Shown here piece after piece: positions 28,131-36,282 of a stretch of DNA of 64,000 nucleotides (its first letter is position 1; every line of letters begins with the position of its first letter). The stretch is taken from contig NZ_CP097127.1 in the NCBI RefSeq assembly GCF_023330665.1, forward strand, positions 2,232,001 to 2,296,000, written 5' to 3'. The notes beneath the pieces were generated by a model. That model was given only the letters and a program-made list of their open reading frames with translations, did no database searches and was not told where the DNA came from. The DNA comes from Conexibacter sp. S30A1 (lineage in GTDB: Bacteria > Actinomycetota > Thermoleophilia > Solirubrobacterales > Solirubrobacteraceae). The position numbers and the translations under genes were made by a program.

Positions 28131-29128
28131 TGACCAGAGCCCAGCGCGCCGCCGAAGACGAGCGCTACCGCACGTGGAAAGGGCCCTACCGGCCCTACGA
28201 CATCATCAAGGAGGGCACGATCGCGATCACGGCGATCGCCATCCTGGTGGTGGTGCTGGCGATCCTCTTCTCCTCGCCTGATGACCGCGCGGTGACAACC
28301 AGGCAGTGGGCGCGCACGATGCCCGTCAACTTCCTGCAGACCGCCACCAGCGAGCTTGACGGCACCAGCGAAACCGCCACCTACGGTCCGCCCTACAACC
28401 CCTACGTCAGCGACAGCAGCACGGACACCGGAGCCCCCGACGGCTTGGACGACTACACCCAGCACCTGTGGTTCATCCACCTGCAGCAGTGGTTTGGCGT
28501 CGCCCATCCGATCAACGCCGCCAAGGACTTCGTGATCGACCCACTGCGGACGATGCCGCAGCAACCCGCGCTGCAGGCTGCGATCAACCGCTACGAGAGC
28601 GCCTCCGTCAGCCAACAGGAGGCGTGGGCCGCCGCCTACACAAAGGCGCTCAACAAGGCCAGTGTGGCCGGGTCAGGCGCCGTGTCGGTACCGGCGGGGT
28701 CCTACGGTCCGATCTCCGAGATGATGGGCGAGTTGCTCGCCTTCGCGCGGGCGGGCGGGCTCGACGGCGCGATCCTGAACAGCGGGCAGCTCTACCAGGC
28801 CGACTACACCAAGGCGCTGATGTTCCTCGCCGACGGCAACGCCCTCACGGCCAAGGCCCAGCAGGAGCACCTGCTGGGTAACCAGTGGGGGATGATGAAC
28901 GAGACCGGCAGCTACCCCGGCCAGGTGTGGTTGTGGCTGTACACGTTCTGGTACCAGATCAGCCCGTTCTCGACCTCCACAAACGCCGACATCGATGTGA
29001 TGGCGATCATGACGGTCCTCAGTCTCGGGCTGGTTCTGATCCCATTCATTCCCGGCATCCGCGACATCCCGCGTCGGGTCCCGCTCTACCGCGTGATCTG
29101 GCGCAACCACTACAACTCGCTGTCCTGA
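28127..29128 (+). CDS. Cytochrome b C-terminal-like (subunit IV-like) membrane protein
   Basis: Starts in an ATGA overlap with the cytochrome b gene. The N-terminus KGPYRPYDIIKEGTIAITAIAILVVVLAILFSSPDDRAV resembles the start of cytochrome b C-terminal-domain proteins of actinobacteria. A long external region of about 230 residues without heme c motifs (no CxxCH) follows. A second hydrophobic helix (VMAIMTVLSLGLVLIPFIPGI) and a conserved-looking basic tail end the 333-aa protein. With just two membrane helices and a large outside domain it is not a normal subunit IV. It may replace the missing redox partner by docking an unknown electron carrier. Confidence 0.65.
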   Translation: MMTRAQRAAEDERYRTWKGPYRPYDIIKEGTIAITAIAILVVVLAILFSSPDDRAVTTRQWARTMPVNFLQTATSELDGTSETATYGPPYNPYVSDSSTDTGAPDGLDDYTQHLWFIHLQQWFGVAHPINAAKDFVIDPLRTMPQQPALQAAINRYESASVSQQEAWAAAYTKALNKASVAGSGAVSVPAGSYGPISEMMGELLAFARAGGLDGAILNSGQLYQADYTKALMFLADGNALTAKAQQEHLLGNQWGMMNETGSYPGQVWLWLYTFWYQISPFSTSTNADIDVMAIMTVLSLGLVLIPFIPGIRDIPRRVPLYRVIWRNHYNSLS

Positions 29129-29133
29129 TACGC

Positions 29134-29174
29134 GGCGGGGCGGCGGGGATCTCCAGTGTCCCCGCCACCCCGCC
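29134..29174. terminator. Bidirectional hairpin between convergent genes
   Basis: Arms 29134-29149 and 29159-29174 pair over 16 positions with one G-T-type mismatch (GGCGGGGCGGCGGGGA against TCCCCGCCACCCCGCC), leaving a 9-base loop. It starts 6 bases after the cytochrome operon stop and ends 20 bases before the convergent response-regulator stop. No T-run follows, which is common for GC-rich actinobacterial terminators. Confidence 0.75.
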
Positions 29175-29193
29175 AGTCTCGCCATCGGGTGCC

Positions 29194-29847
29194 TCACTCA
29201 CCGATCCTGCGCTGCGCCGCCCAGCGGGCCAGCTGGTGGCGGTTTGAGAGGTTCAGCTTGCGCAGGACGGAGGAGACGTGTGACTCAACCGTCTTAGCCG
29301 ATATGCCCAGCCTGTGGGCGATCTCCTTGTACAGGTAGCCGCGGGCGATCAGCTCGAGCACCTCGACCTCTCGCCGGGTTAGGCCCTCCACCTCGCGCCC
29401 CGCGCTCGACCCTCGCTCACGCCCGGCAAATGCGTCCAGCACGAACCCGGCCAGCGTCGGGGAGAGCACCACCTCGCCGCCGGCCACACGCTCGATCGCC
29501 GCGACGAGCTCGGCCGCCGTGATCGTCTTTGTGACATACCCGCGGGCGCCGGCGCGGATCAGGTCGATCACATCCTCGGGCGCGTCCGAGACAGACAGCG
29601 CCAGGAAGCGCACACCGGGAAGCTCGGCGCCGATCGTGCGGATGATCTCGAGACCACCGCCGTCTGGCACGTGCACGTCCAGCAGCACCACGTCGGGTTG
29701 CCGCTGGCGAATCAGCGTGATCGCGTCGGCCACGCTTCCAGCCTCGCCGAGCACGGCGACGCGAGCGGCGATCTCCGCCTTGACGCCCGCCCTGAACAGC
29801 TCGTGGTCGTCCACGATCACCACCGTTGGCGGGCTTGGGTCGCTCAC
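29194..29847 (-). CDS. NarL/LuxR-family response regulator (LiaR-like)
   Basis: Two-component regulator. Receiver domain (about 8-125): acidic pair in VVIVDDHELFRAG, phospho-acceptor Asp in VVLLDVHVPDGGG, and Lys in GYVTKTITAAEL. C-terminal LuxR-type HTH (about 150-210: LTRREVEVLELIARGYLYKEIAHRLGISAKTVESHVSSVLRKL). 217 aa. It overlaps the histidine kinase gene by 4 bases (ATGA), so they form a cognate pair. The PspC-domain protein upstream suggests a cell-envelope stress system. Confidence 0.94.
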   Translation of the reverse strand: MSDPSPPTVVIVDDHELFRAGVKAEIAARVAVLGEAGSVADAITLIRQRQPDVVLLDVHVPDGGGLEIIRTIGAELPGVRFLALSVSDAPEDVIDLIRAGARGYVTKTITAAELVAAIERVAGGEVVLSPTLAGFVLDAFAGRERGSSAGREVEGLTRREVEVLELIARGYLYKEIAHRLGISAKTVESHVSSVLRKLNLSNRHQLARWAAQRRIGE

Positions 29848-31139
29848 TGTCGTTGCATTGTGAGCGTTATCTCGCAGCCCTCGCCAAACCTGCTCGAGAT
29901 CTCCGCCCGGCCGCCGTTGCGCTCCATGCGGGCGATGATCGAGTCGGAGATCCCGTGGCGGTCAGCCGGGATGGCACCGACGTCGAAGCCCGGCCCACGA
30001 TCGTGAACGTAGATCTGGAGCTGATCTTCACCTGCGCTCAGGAACACCGCGAGGGGCGCTCCGGGAGCGTGGCGCGCGGCGTTGACCAGTGCCTCCCGCG
30101 CGGCCGCGAGCAACGCAGCGGCTCGCTGGTCAAGCGGGGCGTCGCCGACCGTGACGAGATCCACCCTGATACCGAAGCTGTCCTCGAGCTCGGCGACAAG
30201 CGCGCGCAGCGCGGGCTCGAGCCGTGTCCCCTCGCGGCCCGCGCTGCGCCCAAGCAGCCAGTCACGCAGCTCGCGCTCCTGTCTGCGGGCGAGCGCCTCG
30301 ACCGTGGCCGGTTCGTCCGCCCGCCGCTGAATCAGCGCCAGGGTCTGTAGCACCGAGTCGTGCAGCTGGTCGGCGAGCTCAGCCCGCTCGACCGCCAGCG
30401 CCCGCTGAAGGCGCTCGCGCTCGAGCAGCCGGCGGTTGCGTAGCGCCCAGGGCTCCCACACGAACACCAGCACGGCGATCACGGCGGCGCTGGCAAGTGC
30501 GACGTGGCCTGAATCACGCAGGCGCAGGACGTGTTCGGCGAACAGCGCGGCGCCAGCGCAGGCGAGCAGTCCGCCGAGCGCCGCGCGGACCGTCGCGTGG
30601 TCGAAGTTGGCATACGCGTCCGCGTGGGCGCGGTTACCTGCGGCGCTCCAGAAGAGCGCGAGGCCCGAGGCCGTCAGCAGGACCGACCACAGGTAGACCG
30701 GCGGTGAGTAGGTGAGGTGAGCGGCAAACGCCGTGAGCACCACCGCCAGTCCCAGCAGGCCGGTGCCGGCCGCGCGGCGCCAGTCAACCGCGGGCACCGA
30801 CCCGTTCGCGAGCACCGTCTCGCGCAGCGACGCGGCGGCATAGGCGAGCGCTCCGAACCCGGCGAGCGGCGCGGTTGCGAGCACCAGGATGCGCAGCAGC
30901 CAGCGCAGCGGCCTGGAGCGGACCGAACGAGTGATGACGCCGCCGTAGCATCCGGATTCGCTCGCCCCGGCGCCGGCCCAAGTCAGGAGCGCTGCTCCCA
31001 TCAGCGCACAGAGCAGCGCGAGTGGCCAGTAGACCTCGCCACCGACGCCGGGCGCGCTCAGAGCCAGGCCGCCGACCCCTACCATGACCAGGGCCGCGCT
31101 GGCGGGGTTCGCCTTCATCTGTGCGCGCGGGCGTCTCAA
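29844..31139 (-). CDS. Sensor histidine kinase (HisKA_3 type)
   Basis: Membrane sensor kinase. The N-terminal half has about six to seven hydrophobic spans (e.g. LALLCALMGAALLTWAG, TGLLGLAVVLTAFAA) and little external loop. The phospho-acceptor motif is ELADQLHDSVLQTLALI (HisKA_3), followed by an HATPase with AREALVNAARHAPG (N box) and IYVHDRGPGFD (G1 box), then ADRHGISDSIIARM. 431 aa. It is overlapped by 4 bases on both sides by the PspC-domain gene and the response regulator, so the three proteins are made together. Confidence 0.93.
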   Translation of the reverse strand: MRRPRAQMKANPASAALVMVGVGGLALSAPGVGGEVYWPLALLCALMGAALLTWAGAGASESGCYGGVITRSVRSRPLRWLLRILVLATAPLAGFGALAYAAASLRETVLANGSVPAVDWRRAAGTGLLGLAVVLTAFAAHLTYSPPVYLWSVLLTASGLALFWSAAGNRAHADAYANFDHATVRAALGGLLACAGAALFAEHVLRLRDSGHVALASAAVIAVLVFVWEPWALRNRRLLERERLQRALAVERAELADQLHDSVLQTLALIQRRADEPATVEALARRQERELRDWLLGRSAGREGTRLEPALRALVAELEDSFGIRVDLVTVGDAPLDQRAAALLAAAREALVNAARHAPGAPLAVFLSAGEDQLQIYVHDRGPGFDVGAIPADRHGISDSIIARMERNGGRAEISSRFGEGCEITLTMQRQ

Positions 31140-32194
31140 CAGAACGCCTGACTGGAGACGGATTCGATCTCCACGCAGCCCCTGCCGACGGTGGCGTCGA
31201 CCGTCAGGCGCTGGCGTGCTCGCAGCGCCGCGCCGCCGCTCGCCTGGGAGGGCGTGATCTGGATGGTTCGCGTCAGCATGAAGGCCTGCGCGTGACCAAA
31301 CCGCAGCTGCGCCCAGCTGAGGTTGCCCGAGCCGATCGCCACGTGCACGGTGGTGAGCGCATCAGCGGGAACGACGATCTGCACCGTACCGATGCCGGCG
31401 TTGGCTGACCAGTGGGATGTCCGTTGACCGGATCCCGGCCGCAACCGGCCAAGATCCAGCTGCACGAACCCGACCGCGCGTGTGTAGTCGTGCCCGGCGC
31501 GGACGCTTGTGGGCGTCGCGATCAACTTGCCGACGCCGCCCGCGAGCCTCGCGCCGCCGCCCGCGAGCAGGAGTGCCACAAGGCCGAGCGGCAGACAGGC
31601 GGCCGTATAGACCCGGGTGTTGAGCCGCTGCCCCTGTACCCAGCCCAGGAGACCCAGAACGATCAACACCAGGTCTAGAAGGCGGCCGACGGGAGCCTGC
31701 GGAAAGAGCTCCATGACCGCCGCCAGCGCGAGCGCGGCCGCCACCGGTGGTGCAGCGGACAGCACCACGCGGCGATCCTCGTGCGCCGGCACGGCTTGAG
31801 CGGGGCGGCGGCTGTCAAGCACCACGAGCCAGAGAAGCAGCTCCACGCCGCCAAAGGCGATCCATACCGGCGGTGACTGGTTGAAGACGCTGTCGTCGAG
31901 GCTCAGCGTTCCCAGGCCAACAACCGCCACGCCCATCAGCGCGAGCGCGCGCAGCAGACCCACCAGGTTCGACCAGTCGGGGAGCCGGCGCCCGTCGTGC
32001 GGCAGGACCAGCGCTGCTACACAGTAGATGCCAAAAGCCGGCCAGAACTGGAGGTACGCGGCGATCAGAATCAGCACCCGGATGAAGGTCGGGCTGGCCC
32101 GCAGGCGCGCCGCGAGCTCGGCCGCGACGCCGGCGAGCACCCAGCGTCCACTTGCAGCGGCCGCCTCGTCACCGATGCCCGCAAACGCGCTCAT
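31136..32194 (-). CDS. PspC-domain membrane protein
   Basis: Begins with a PspC-type region: RWVLAGVAAELAARLRASPTFIRVLILIAAYLQFWPAFGIYCVAALVLP (about residues 17-68). Several further membrane spans and a C-terminal soluble beta domain of about 110 residues follow, resembling the LiaF/DUF2154 type (VGFVQLDLGRLRPG..., then IQIVVPADALTTVHVAIGSGNL). ATG 32194 is preferred because it overlaps the upstream stop as ATGA. In-frame codons to 32269 overlap that gene deeply. Combined PspC and LiaF-like parts next to a LiaRS-like kinase/regulator pair fit a modulator of envelope-stress signalling. Confidence 0.82.
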   Translation of the reverse strand: MSAFAGIGDEAAAASGRWVLAGVAAELAARLRASPTFIRVLILIAAYLQFWPAFGIYCVAALVLPHDGRRLPDWSNLVGLLRALALMGVAVVGLGTLSLDDSVFNQSPPVWIAFGGVELLLWLVVLDSRRPAQAVPAHEDRRVVLSAAPPVAAALALAAVMELFPQAPVGRLLDLVLIVLGLLGWVQGQRLNTRVYTAACLPLGLVALLLAGGGARLAGGVGKLIATPTSVRAGHDYTRAVGFVQLDLGRLRPGSGQRTSHWSANAGIGTVQIVVPADALTTVHVAIGSGNLSWAQLRFGHAQAFMLTRTIQITPSQASGGAALRARQRLTVDATVGRGCVEIESVSSQAFC

Positions 32195-32736
32195 TGCACC
32201 TGAGAGTTGATTGCGAGGCGCCCCTCCCGGAAGCAGAGCGCCAAGCTCGAGAGCGGGTAGACCAAACACGGCAGTGACTCGCCCGACGCGAGCGTTGTGG
32301 CTGTACCGAGGTCGGGCGCGGGTCCGAGGGCCGCGATCACGCTGGCCTCACGCTCGCCCCGGCGCAGCCCTGCGAGCGCCGCCGGTAACGGTCCAGAGCT
32401 CACCGCGGGACGACCTGCCAGGTACCCGGCCCCAGCCACGGCGGTAGCGAGCACGAGCGCGACGGCCACCATGGTCGTGCGCCGGGACCGGCCAACCCAC
32501 AGGACGGCCGCCCCGAGCCACAGTGCGGTGGCCAACGCGGCCAGCACGAGCGCGGATCGATGCGACACCGGGTGGTAGCTGACGTTCCATCCGTACCCGG
32601 GCCCGAAGCTCATGGAGCCGCTCGAGCGGCCAAGCTGTCCGATCAGGCCCCAGGGAAGGAACGCGACCAGCGCGATGCCGACAGCCAGCAGACCTCGCGG
32701 CCCGCTTCCCTTTCGTCTGCTCAAGATGCTCTCCAC
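32191..32736 (-). CDS. Uncharacterised membrane protein, first gene of the kinase operon
   Basis: 181 aa with three hydrophobic spans (LLAVGIALVAFLPWGLIG; SALVLAALATALWLGAAVLWVG; MVAVALVLATAVAGAGYLAG), then a soluble C-terminal part (RRGEREASVIAALGPAPDLGTATTLASGESLPCLVYPLS...LCFREGRL) that reads like a small beta domain. I do not recognise a family. The stop overlaps the PspC-domain start (ATGA), so it is the first of four coupled genes and may be a sensor accessory. It starts with a short basic stretch. Confidence 0.7.
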   Translation of the reverse strand: MESILSRRKGSGPRGLLAVGIALVAFLPWGLIGQLGRSSGSMSFGPGYGWNVSYHPVSHRSALVLAALATALWLGAAVLWVGRSRRTTMVAVALVLATAVAGAGYLAGRPAVSSGPLPAALAGLRRGEREASVIAALGPAPDLGTATTLASGESLPCLVYPLSSLALCFREGRLAINSQVQ

Positions 32737-32830
32737 AGCCGGACATCGTGTCCGAACTCGGCGCCGGAGGCAATCCGAGCTTTCCCGGCCCGCTCAGGGA
32801 TTCCCCTGATGCCGCAGCGTGGAGCGACGG

Positions 32831-33016
32831 CTCCACGGTCGCGCTGAAGAGGAACCTGCCGTGTGCCCGACGGCCGGTACTGAACCCGGAGATCGTCTCA
32901 ACGGGGCCACCGCCAAGCCCCGCGATCTGCTCGACTGCGCCCTCGAGCGCAGCCCGGGCGACCCCCTGCCCGCGGTGGCGCCGGTCGACGTAGAAGCACT
33001 GGATCCGCCAGTCCAC
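32831..33016 (-). pseudogene. GNAT acetyltransferase remnant
   Basis: A stretch reading DWRIQCFYVDRRHRGQGVAR, then AALEGAVEQIAGLGGGPVE and AHGRFLFSATVE, matches the central acetyl-CoA-binding part (Q/R-x2-G-x-G/A type RGQGVA) of a GNAT acetyltransferase. Upstream in this frame the expected N-terminal strands are missing, and after SATVE the usual C-terminal segment is replaced by unrelated sequence. I read it as a leftover fragment of about 60 codons. It lies at the border between the core-like left part and the accessory region. Confidence 0.6.
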
Positions 33017-33147
33017 GCCGCAGTTGCCACCCTGGCCTGGTTGGGCGCCACGTTACGCTCGCGCTGGACACGCTGGTCAGTCCCTGGGCGGATCTTGAAG
33101 CCCCGGGGAGGCGACTGACCTGAGGGCCGTCCGCCGCTGGCGCGCAG

Positions 33148-33588
33148 CTATCGGCCAGCCTCGCGGCGGGCCACATACTCGCTGGCGCGGCGCTTGGCGC
33201 TGGTGGGTATTGACCGCGAGAGCCGGGAGCGATGCTCGGCAACCCAGCGGTAGCCGCGATTGGTGCGCCCCGGGACCAGCGCCAGGGCCCTGGCGGGCAG
33301 CACGCCGCCGGGAAGCAACCGCAACAGCGGCGGCAGAGCCTCGCCCGCGGAGTGGCGCACCCCAGCCGGGGAGACCAGATGCCAGGAGCGCATGCGCTCT
33401 TCACGGGACAGCTCGGCCAGCAGCTCATCCGCTTCAGAACGTTGGAGTGCGACCGGGCGCAGTCGCTCCGCGCGGTCCCATCGCAGCACGCCAGCGAGTG
33501 CCCACTTGCAGAAACCACAGTCAGCGTCGTAAAGCACCAACCAACACGGCTCCGCGAACACCGTGGGCACACGATCAGAGGCAGACAT
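33148..33588 (-). CDS. DCC-family (DUF393) thiol-disulfide-like protein
   Basis: The N-terminus VLYDADCGFCKWALAGVLRWD carries the D-x-x-C-x-x-C motif that defines the DCC/DUF393 family of thioredoxin-like proteins. The rest fits the family's helical layout (LRPVALQRSEADELLAEL, then HSAGEALPPLLRLLPGG) and ends in a basic tail. About 146 aa from ATG 33588. Starts at 33606 or 33687 are also in frame but add low-complexity residues. A redox role is inferred from the CxxC pair. It stands alone, facing away from the GNAT remnant. Confidence 0.82.
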   Translation of the reverse strand: MSASDRVPTVFAEPCWLVLYDADCGFCKWALAGVLRWDRAERLRPVALQRSEADELLAELSREERMRSWHLVSPAGVRHSAGEALPPLLRLLPGGVLPARALALVPGRTNRGYRWVAEHRSRLSRSIPTSAKRRASEYVARREAGR

Positions 33589-33973
33589 CAGGCTCTCGAC
33601 GATCATAGGCCGCACAACGCCACGGCCGAGCACCAAGCCGCACACGCTCGGTGCCGTGATCGCCCCCGCGCGAAGCCCGCATCTCACCGCCTCGCTCAGG
33701 ATGCCTGTCTTGAGATGCGAGGCCTACTCGACGCGCTGATCGAGATGTCGCCGTCGCGTTCTTTCGTCGCCACGACTGTGGTTCCCACCCGAGATCTGTC
33801 CCAAGGAATTCCCCTGCCACCGCAACTCGCGGTCGGGCGCGAGCCGCGACTCCTGGCTCATGCTCTCGTGATGAGAACCGCGCTCAGATCGGCACTCTGG
33901 CTGAGTCGCCGGAGCGCTCCAGGCGCCGGTGCCAGTCGTGCGACTGCGCGATCCGCTTGTGTGGGGTCGGTCA
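33589..33973. other. Gap between DUF393 gene and hipA
   Basis: About 385 bases between the start of the DUF393 gene and the end of hipA. Both strands carry only short GC-biased frames without recognisable motifs. The DUF393 promoter should be here, but no clear boxes are visible. I see no other gene. Confidence 0.5.
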
Positions 33974-35284
33974 TCAGTTCTGCGGGAGCTTCAGTCTATG
34001 GGCACCGCGAATGTGATCTCGCATGCTTTCGCTGATGCGGAGTTCATCGGCGATGCGCGGCCACTCGGCGACGACATCTGTCACCTCGGCGAGGATGTGT
34101 TGCGGACGGCCTCGCTTCAGCCCGGCGGCCTTTCCTACCGCGTTCAGGTCGGCGACGGTGAATCCGTCGCGCTTTCCGTTGGCGGTCATCTGGTGGGCTT
34201 GAAGCCACTGGTTGCCAGGCGCGAAGGCAAAGGTGAGATCGTAGGCGGGTGCGAGCTGCCAGAAACCGTCGCGGCCCATGATGAACGAGATGTTCTTGAC
34301 GTGATCATCCTGGTTTCGGGCGACGATGTTGAACACCATGCGCCGGAACAGGGCCTCAGCCTCGGGTACGCCCAGTCCGAGCTTGCGCACAAGCAGGAAC
34401 GCGCGCTCGTAGCTATAGATTCCGGGGATGTTGTAGCTGACGTGTTCCAGGGCGCCGACGGTCTGCACATGCAGCTTGCCGCCAGCGTCAGGCCGGTCAA
34501 ACCGGCGTGTCATGAAGTGCCGGCGACCGTTCTCCGGAAGGAGGCGGCTCTCGGGCGTCTCGATGCCTGCGGCCCGTGCCATCCGCCAGTAGGCGAACTC
34601 GATCGCCCCCCAACCTTGCGGGTCGTGGAGTCCGTGGTCTCCCGCCCGGCCCACGCCGTCGAACTTCAGCAGCCAATGCTGGAAGCCTGGCCCCACGTCG
34701 AGCTGGCCGGAGCGGACCTGTCCGGTTTGCTCGTTGAACGCGATGATCGCTTTGGGACGTGCTCCGCCGGCGCTCGTGCCGAGTGTCAGGATGGCGCTCA
34801 GCTCCTGCTCGTCAGGATCGGAAGCCAGCGACGCCACGAACGCTGCGCGCTGCTCAAGCACCGCTGTGGCCAGCTCCACCAGCTTGCCGACCTCCAGATC
34901 GGTACCGTGCGGCGCCTGTGTGCTGATCGCCGGCTGGAACTCCAGAGCACCGATGCCTCGTGTCCCGATGTAGCAGAGCCGTTCGACAACGTCGAACGAG
35001 TCAGGCGAGCGACCCTGCGCGTCTAGCCACACGTTGATCAGCGTCTGCCCCCAGCGATCCGGCAGCGCGTCTGCCAACAGGCCCGGCAGCCCGTGAAACG
35101 CCTCATCGCGATTCAGAGCCGCGAAGCTGTACGGGGTCGTGCGTAGGGGCATGTGAACCGGGGAGAGCTCAACCCCGCTGCGCACGAACTCGGGCCTGTA
35201 CTGGAAAACTGGCACAGCACCCGCAGCGGCGACCGAAACCGCGCCGATCTCACGACCCCACAGGGTCACTGCCGCAGTGGTCAC
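33974..35284 (-). CDS. hipA: HipA-type serine/threonine kinase toxin
   Basis: Toxin of a type II HipBA module; in E. coli the homologue phosphorylates glutamyl-tRNA synthetase. N-terminal couple-domain-like region (about 1-105, RDEAFHGLPGLLADALPDRWG), GARPKAIIAF, then the kinase core: WLLKFDG (ATP-binding Lys), RRHFMTRRFDR, catalytic NQDDHVKNISF (Asp and Asn present) and metal-binding APAYDLTFAF. 436 aa, full length with all key residues. The start overlaps the antitoxin stop (ATGA). It is controlled by a palindrome array upstream of hipB. Confidence 0.93.
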   Translation of the reverse strand: MTTAAVTLWGREIGAVSVAAAGAVPVFQYRPEFVRSGVELSPVHMPLRTTPYSFAALNRDEAFHGLPGLLADALPDRWGQTLINVWLDAQGRSPDSFDVVERLCYIGTRGIGALEFQPAISTQAPHGTDLEVGKLVELATAVLEQRAAFVASLASDPDEQELSAILTLGTSAGGARPKAIIAFNEQTGQVRSGQLDVGPGFQHWLLKFDGVGRAGDHGLHDPQGWGAIEFAYWRMARAAGIETPESRLLPENGRRHFMTRRFDRPDAGGKLHVQTVGALEHVSYNIPGIYSYERAFLLVRKLGLGVPEAEALFRRMVFNIVARNQDDHVKNISFIMGRDGFWQLAPAYDLTFAFAPGNQWLQAHQMTANGKRDGFTVADLNAVGKAAGLKRGRPQHILAEVTDVVAEWPRIADELRISESMRDHIRGAHRLKLPQN

Positions 35285-35643
35285 GACTCATCACCCCACG
35301 TCCAAGTCTCTTCGGACGGTTGCTGGGCGCCCCCTTCCGTTGAGCGGTGACGGGCACGTCGGCGGGTCCGGCGGATCCGGTCAAGCTCCATCACCGGCAG
35401 CACGACCCGATCGGGGATGGCGGCGTCAACCGCAGTCAGCAGATCAAGTGCGCGCAGGACCTTCACGAGCGACGCCGTCTGCACGCTGCCGCCACCTTCG
35501 ATCTTCTGGATCGTGGAGCGTCCGAGGCCGGCGAGATCGCCGAGTTCGATCTGCGTCAGATTTCGTTCCAACCGATGCGCCTCCAGCCGCCGCCCCAGCT
35601 CCCGCAGGATGGCTGCATCAGTGAGTTCCACGAAACTGAGCAT
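35281..35643 (-). CDS. hipB: HipB-type antitoxin, XRE family
   Basis: DNA-binding antitoxin of the HipBA module. The Cro/C1-type HTH spans about residues 13-70 (RLEAHRLERNLTQIELGDLAGLGRSTIQKIEGGG), followed by a linker and an Arg-rich tail ending in WTWGDES. 120 aa. ATG at 35643. No strong ribosome-binding site, but the GC-poor upstream region holds four palindromes that are the expected autoregulatory operators. It overlaps hipA by 4 bases, the usual antitoxin-first layout. Confidence 0.92.
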   Translation of the reverse strand: MLSFVELTDAAILRELGRRLEAHRLERNLTQIELGDLAGLGRSTIQKIEGGGSVQTASLVKVLRALDLLTAVDAAIPDRVVLPVMELDRIRRTRRRARHRSTEGGAQQPSEETWTWGDES

Positions 35644-35679
35644 GGACTCGCAAGCCTAAAGCCAGGTTTGTGCCATAAC

Positions 35680-35782
35680 GCTTGTCATTACAAGCTTGAC
35701 CTTAGCACTAAGGTCAAGACACTTCGCTTGCATATGCAAGCACTAACTATCGCTGACCCACTTAATGCTTGCGATAGCAAGC
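35680..35782 (-). promoter_or_regulatory. hipBA operator array: three GCTTG-N6-CAAGC palindromes plus one 24-bp palindrome
   Basis: Sites: GCTTGTCATTACAAGC at 35680-35695; GCTTGCATATGCAAGC at 35726-35741 (perfect); GCTTGCGATAGCAAGC at 35767-35782. Between the first two lies a separate inverted repeat at 35695-35718 with 11-base arms (CTTGACCTTAG / CTAAGGTCAAG) around CA. Centres are spaced 46 and 41 bases. The region is distinctly AT-rich compared with its surroundings. The array begins 37 bases before the hipB ATG. Confidence 0.8.
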
Positions 35783-35784
35783 GG

Positions 35785-36066
35785 CAGTCCCGGGGCCCGC
35801 TGGTGAGGATCTCCGCTATCCGGTCGCGCTGAGGCTCGGCTGTGTCGCCAAGCGCGACCAGCGGCGCGGCGTCGACGATCAGGTCAAGCGCCGAAACCCC
35901 GCCGCAGCTCCGGCTCGGGGATCTCAGAGATCGGCTGTGGACGCGGTCAACACGCGCGAATCCGTCCGCCAGAGCAAAGCTGCGGTCATTTCGCCCGGTC
36001 GGCTGATAGGCGACGATCGCTGCGCGCAAGATCTCTGCCCGTGAGCGGCCCTCCTGACGGGCTAGG
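35785..36066 (-). pseudogene. vapBC remnant: C-terminal part of vapB and N-terminal part of vapC
   Basis: Reading down the minus strand from 36066, SLARQEGRSRAEILRAAIVAY is the C-terminal half of a ribbon-helix-helix VapB antitoxin. Its N-terminal half is at 41043-41098, on the far side of three insertion sequences. Further on, the antitoxin tail PISEIPEPELRRGFGA-stop (around 35907-35955) is in a different frame from the upstream part, so there is a one-base frameshift as well. It is followed by LIVDAAPLVALGDTAEPQRDRIAEIL, the start of a PIN-domain VapC toxin, which is cut off after about 40 residues where the hip operator array begins. The module is inactive. Confidence 0.85.
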
Positions 36067-36081
36067 CCCAATACCGTTAAG

Positions 36082-36282
36082 TTAGGCGGCTAGTACGGTG
36101 ATGGCGTCTTCGGGACGTTTGGTCGGCTTGGGTGTGTTGCGGTGTTCGGCGCGTTTGACTGGCCAGTTGCTCATCTTGCGTTTGATGACGCGCGGGTTGC
36201 GACGGAGGCGACGGGCGGGGAGTGGCTGGGCGAGGATCTCGGCGACCGCCCGCTCATGAGCGGTCGCGAGGCTGTGGGGGGG
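36082..36282 (-). CDS. Transposase C-terminal segment in a shifted frame (copy 1)
   Basis: After the homopolymer at 36276-36286 (G7A4 on the plus strand, T4C7 in the gene sense), the frame at +1 relative to the transposase encodes a basic tail ending SNWPVKRAEHRNTPKPTKRP...ITVLAA, including RRLRRNPRVIKRKMSNWPVKR. This is the tail expected of IS4-type transposases of this group. The main frame instead stops 8 codons past the run. The arrangement is identical in copy 2. Either a shared mutation or recoding explains it. Confidence 0.65.
   Translation of the reverse strand, partial: PPHSLATAHERAVAEILAQPLPARRLRRNPRVIKRKMSNWPVKRAEHRNTPKPTKRPEDAITVLAA

Noticed and set aside
33929..35026. 365-aa plus-strand frame opposite hipA
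   Set aside because: The hipA frame has every kinase motif and the coupled antitoxin gene. The opposite frame has no motif.
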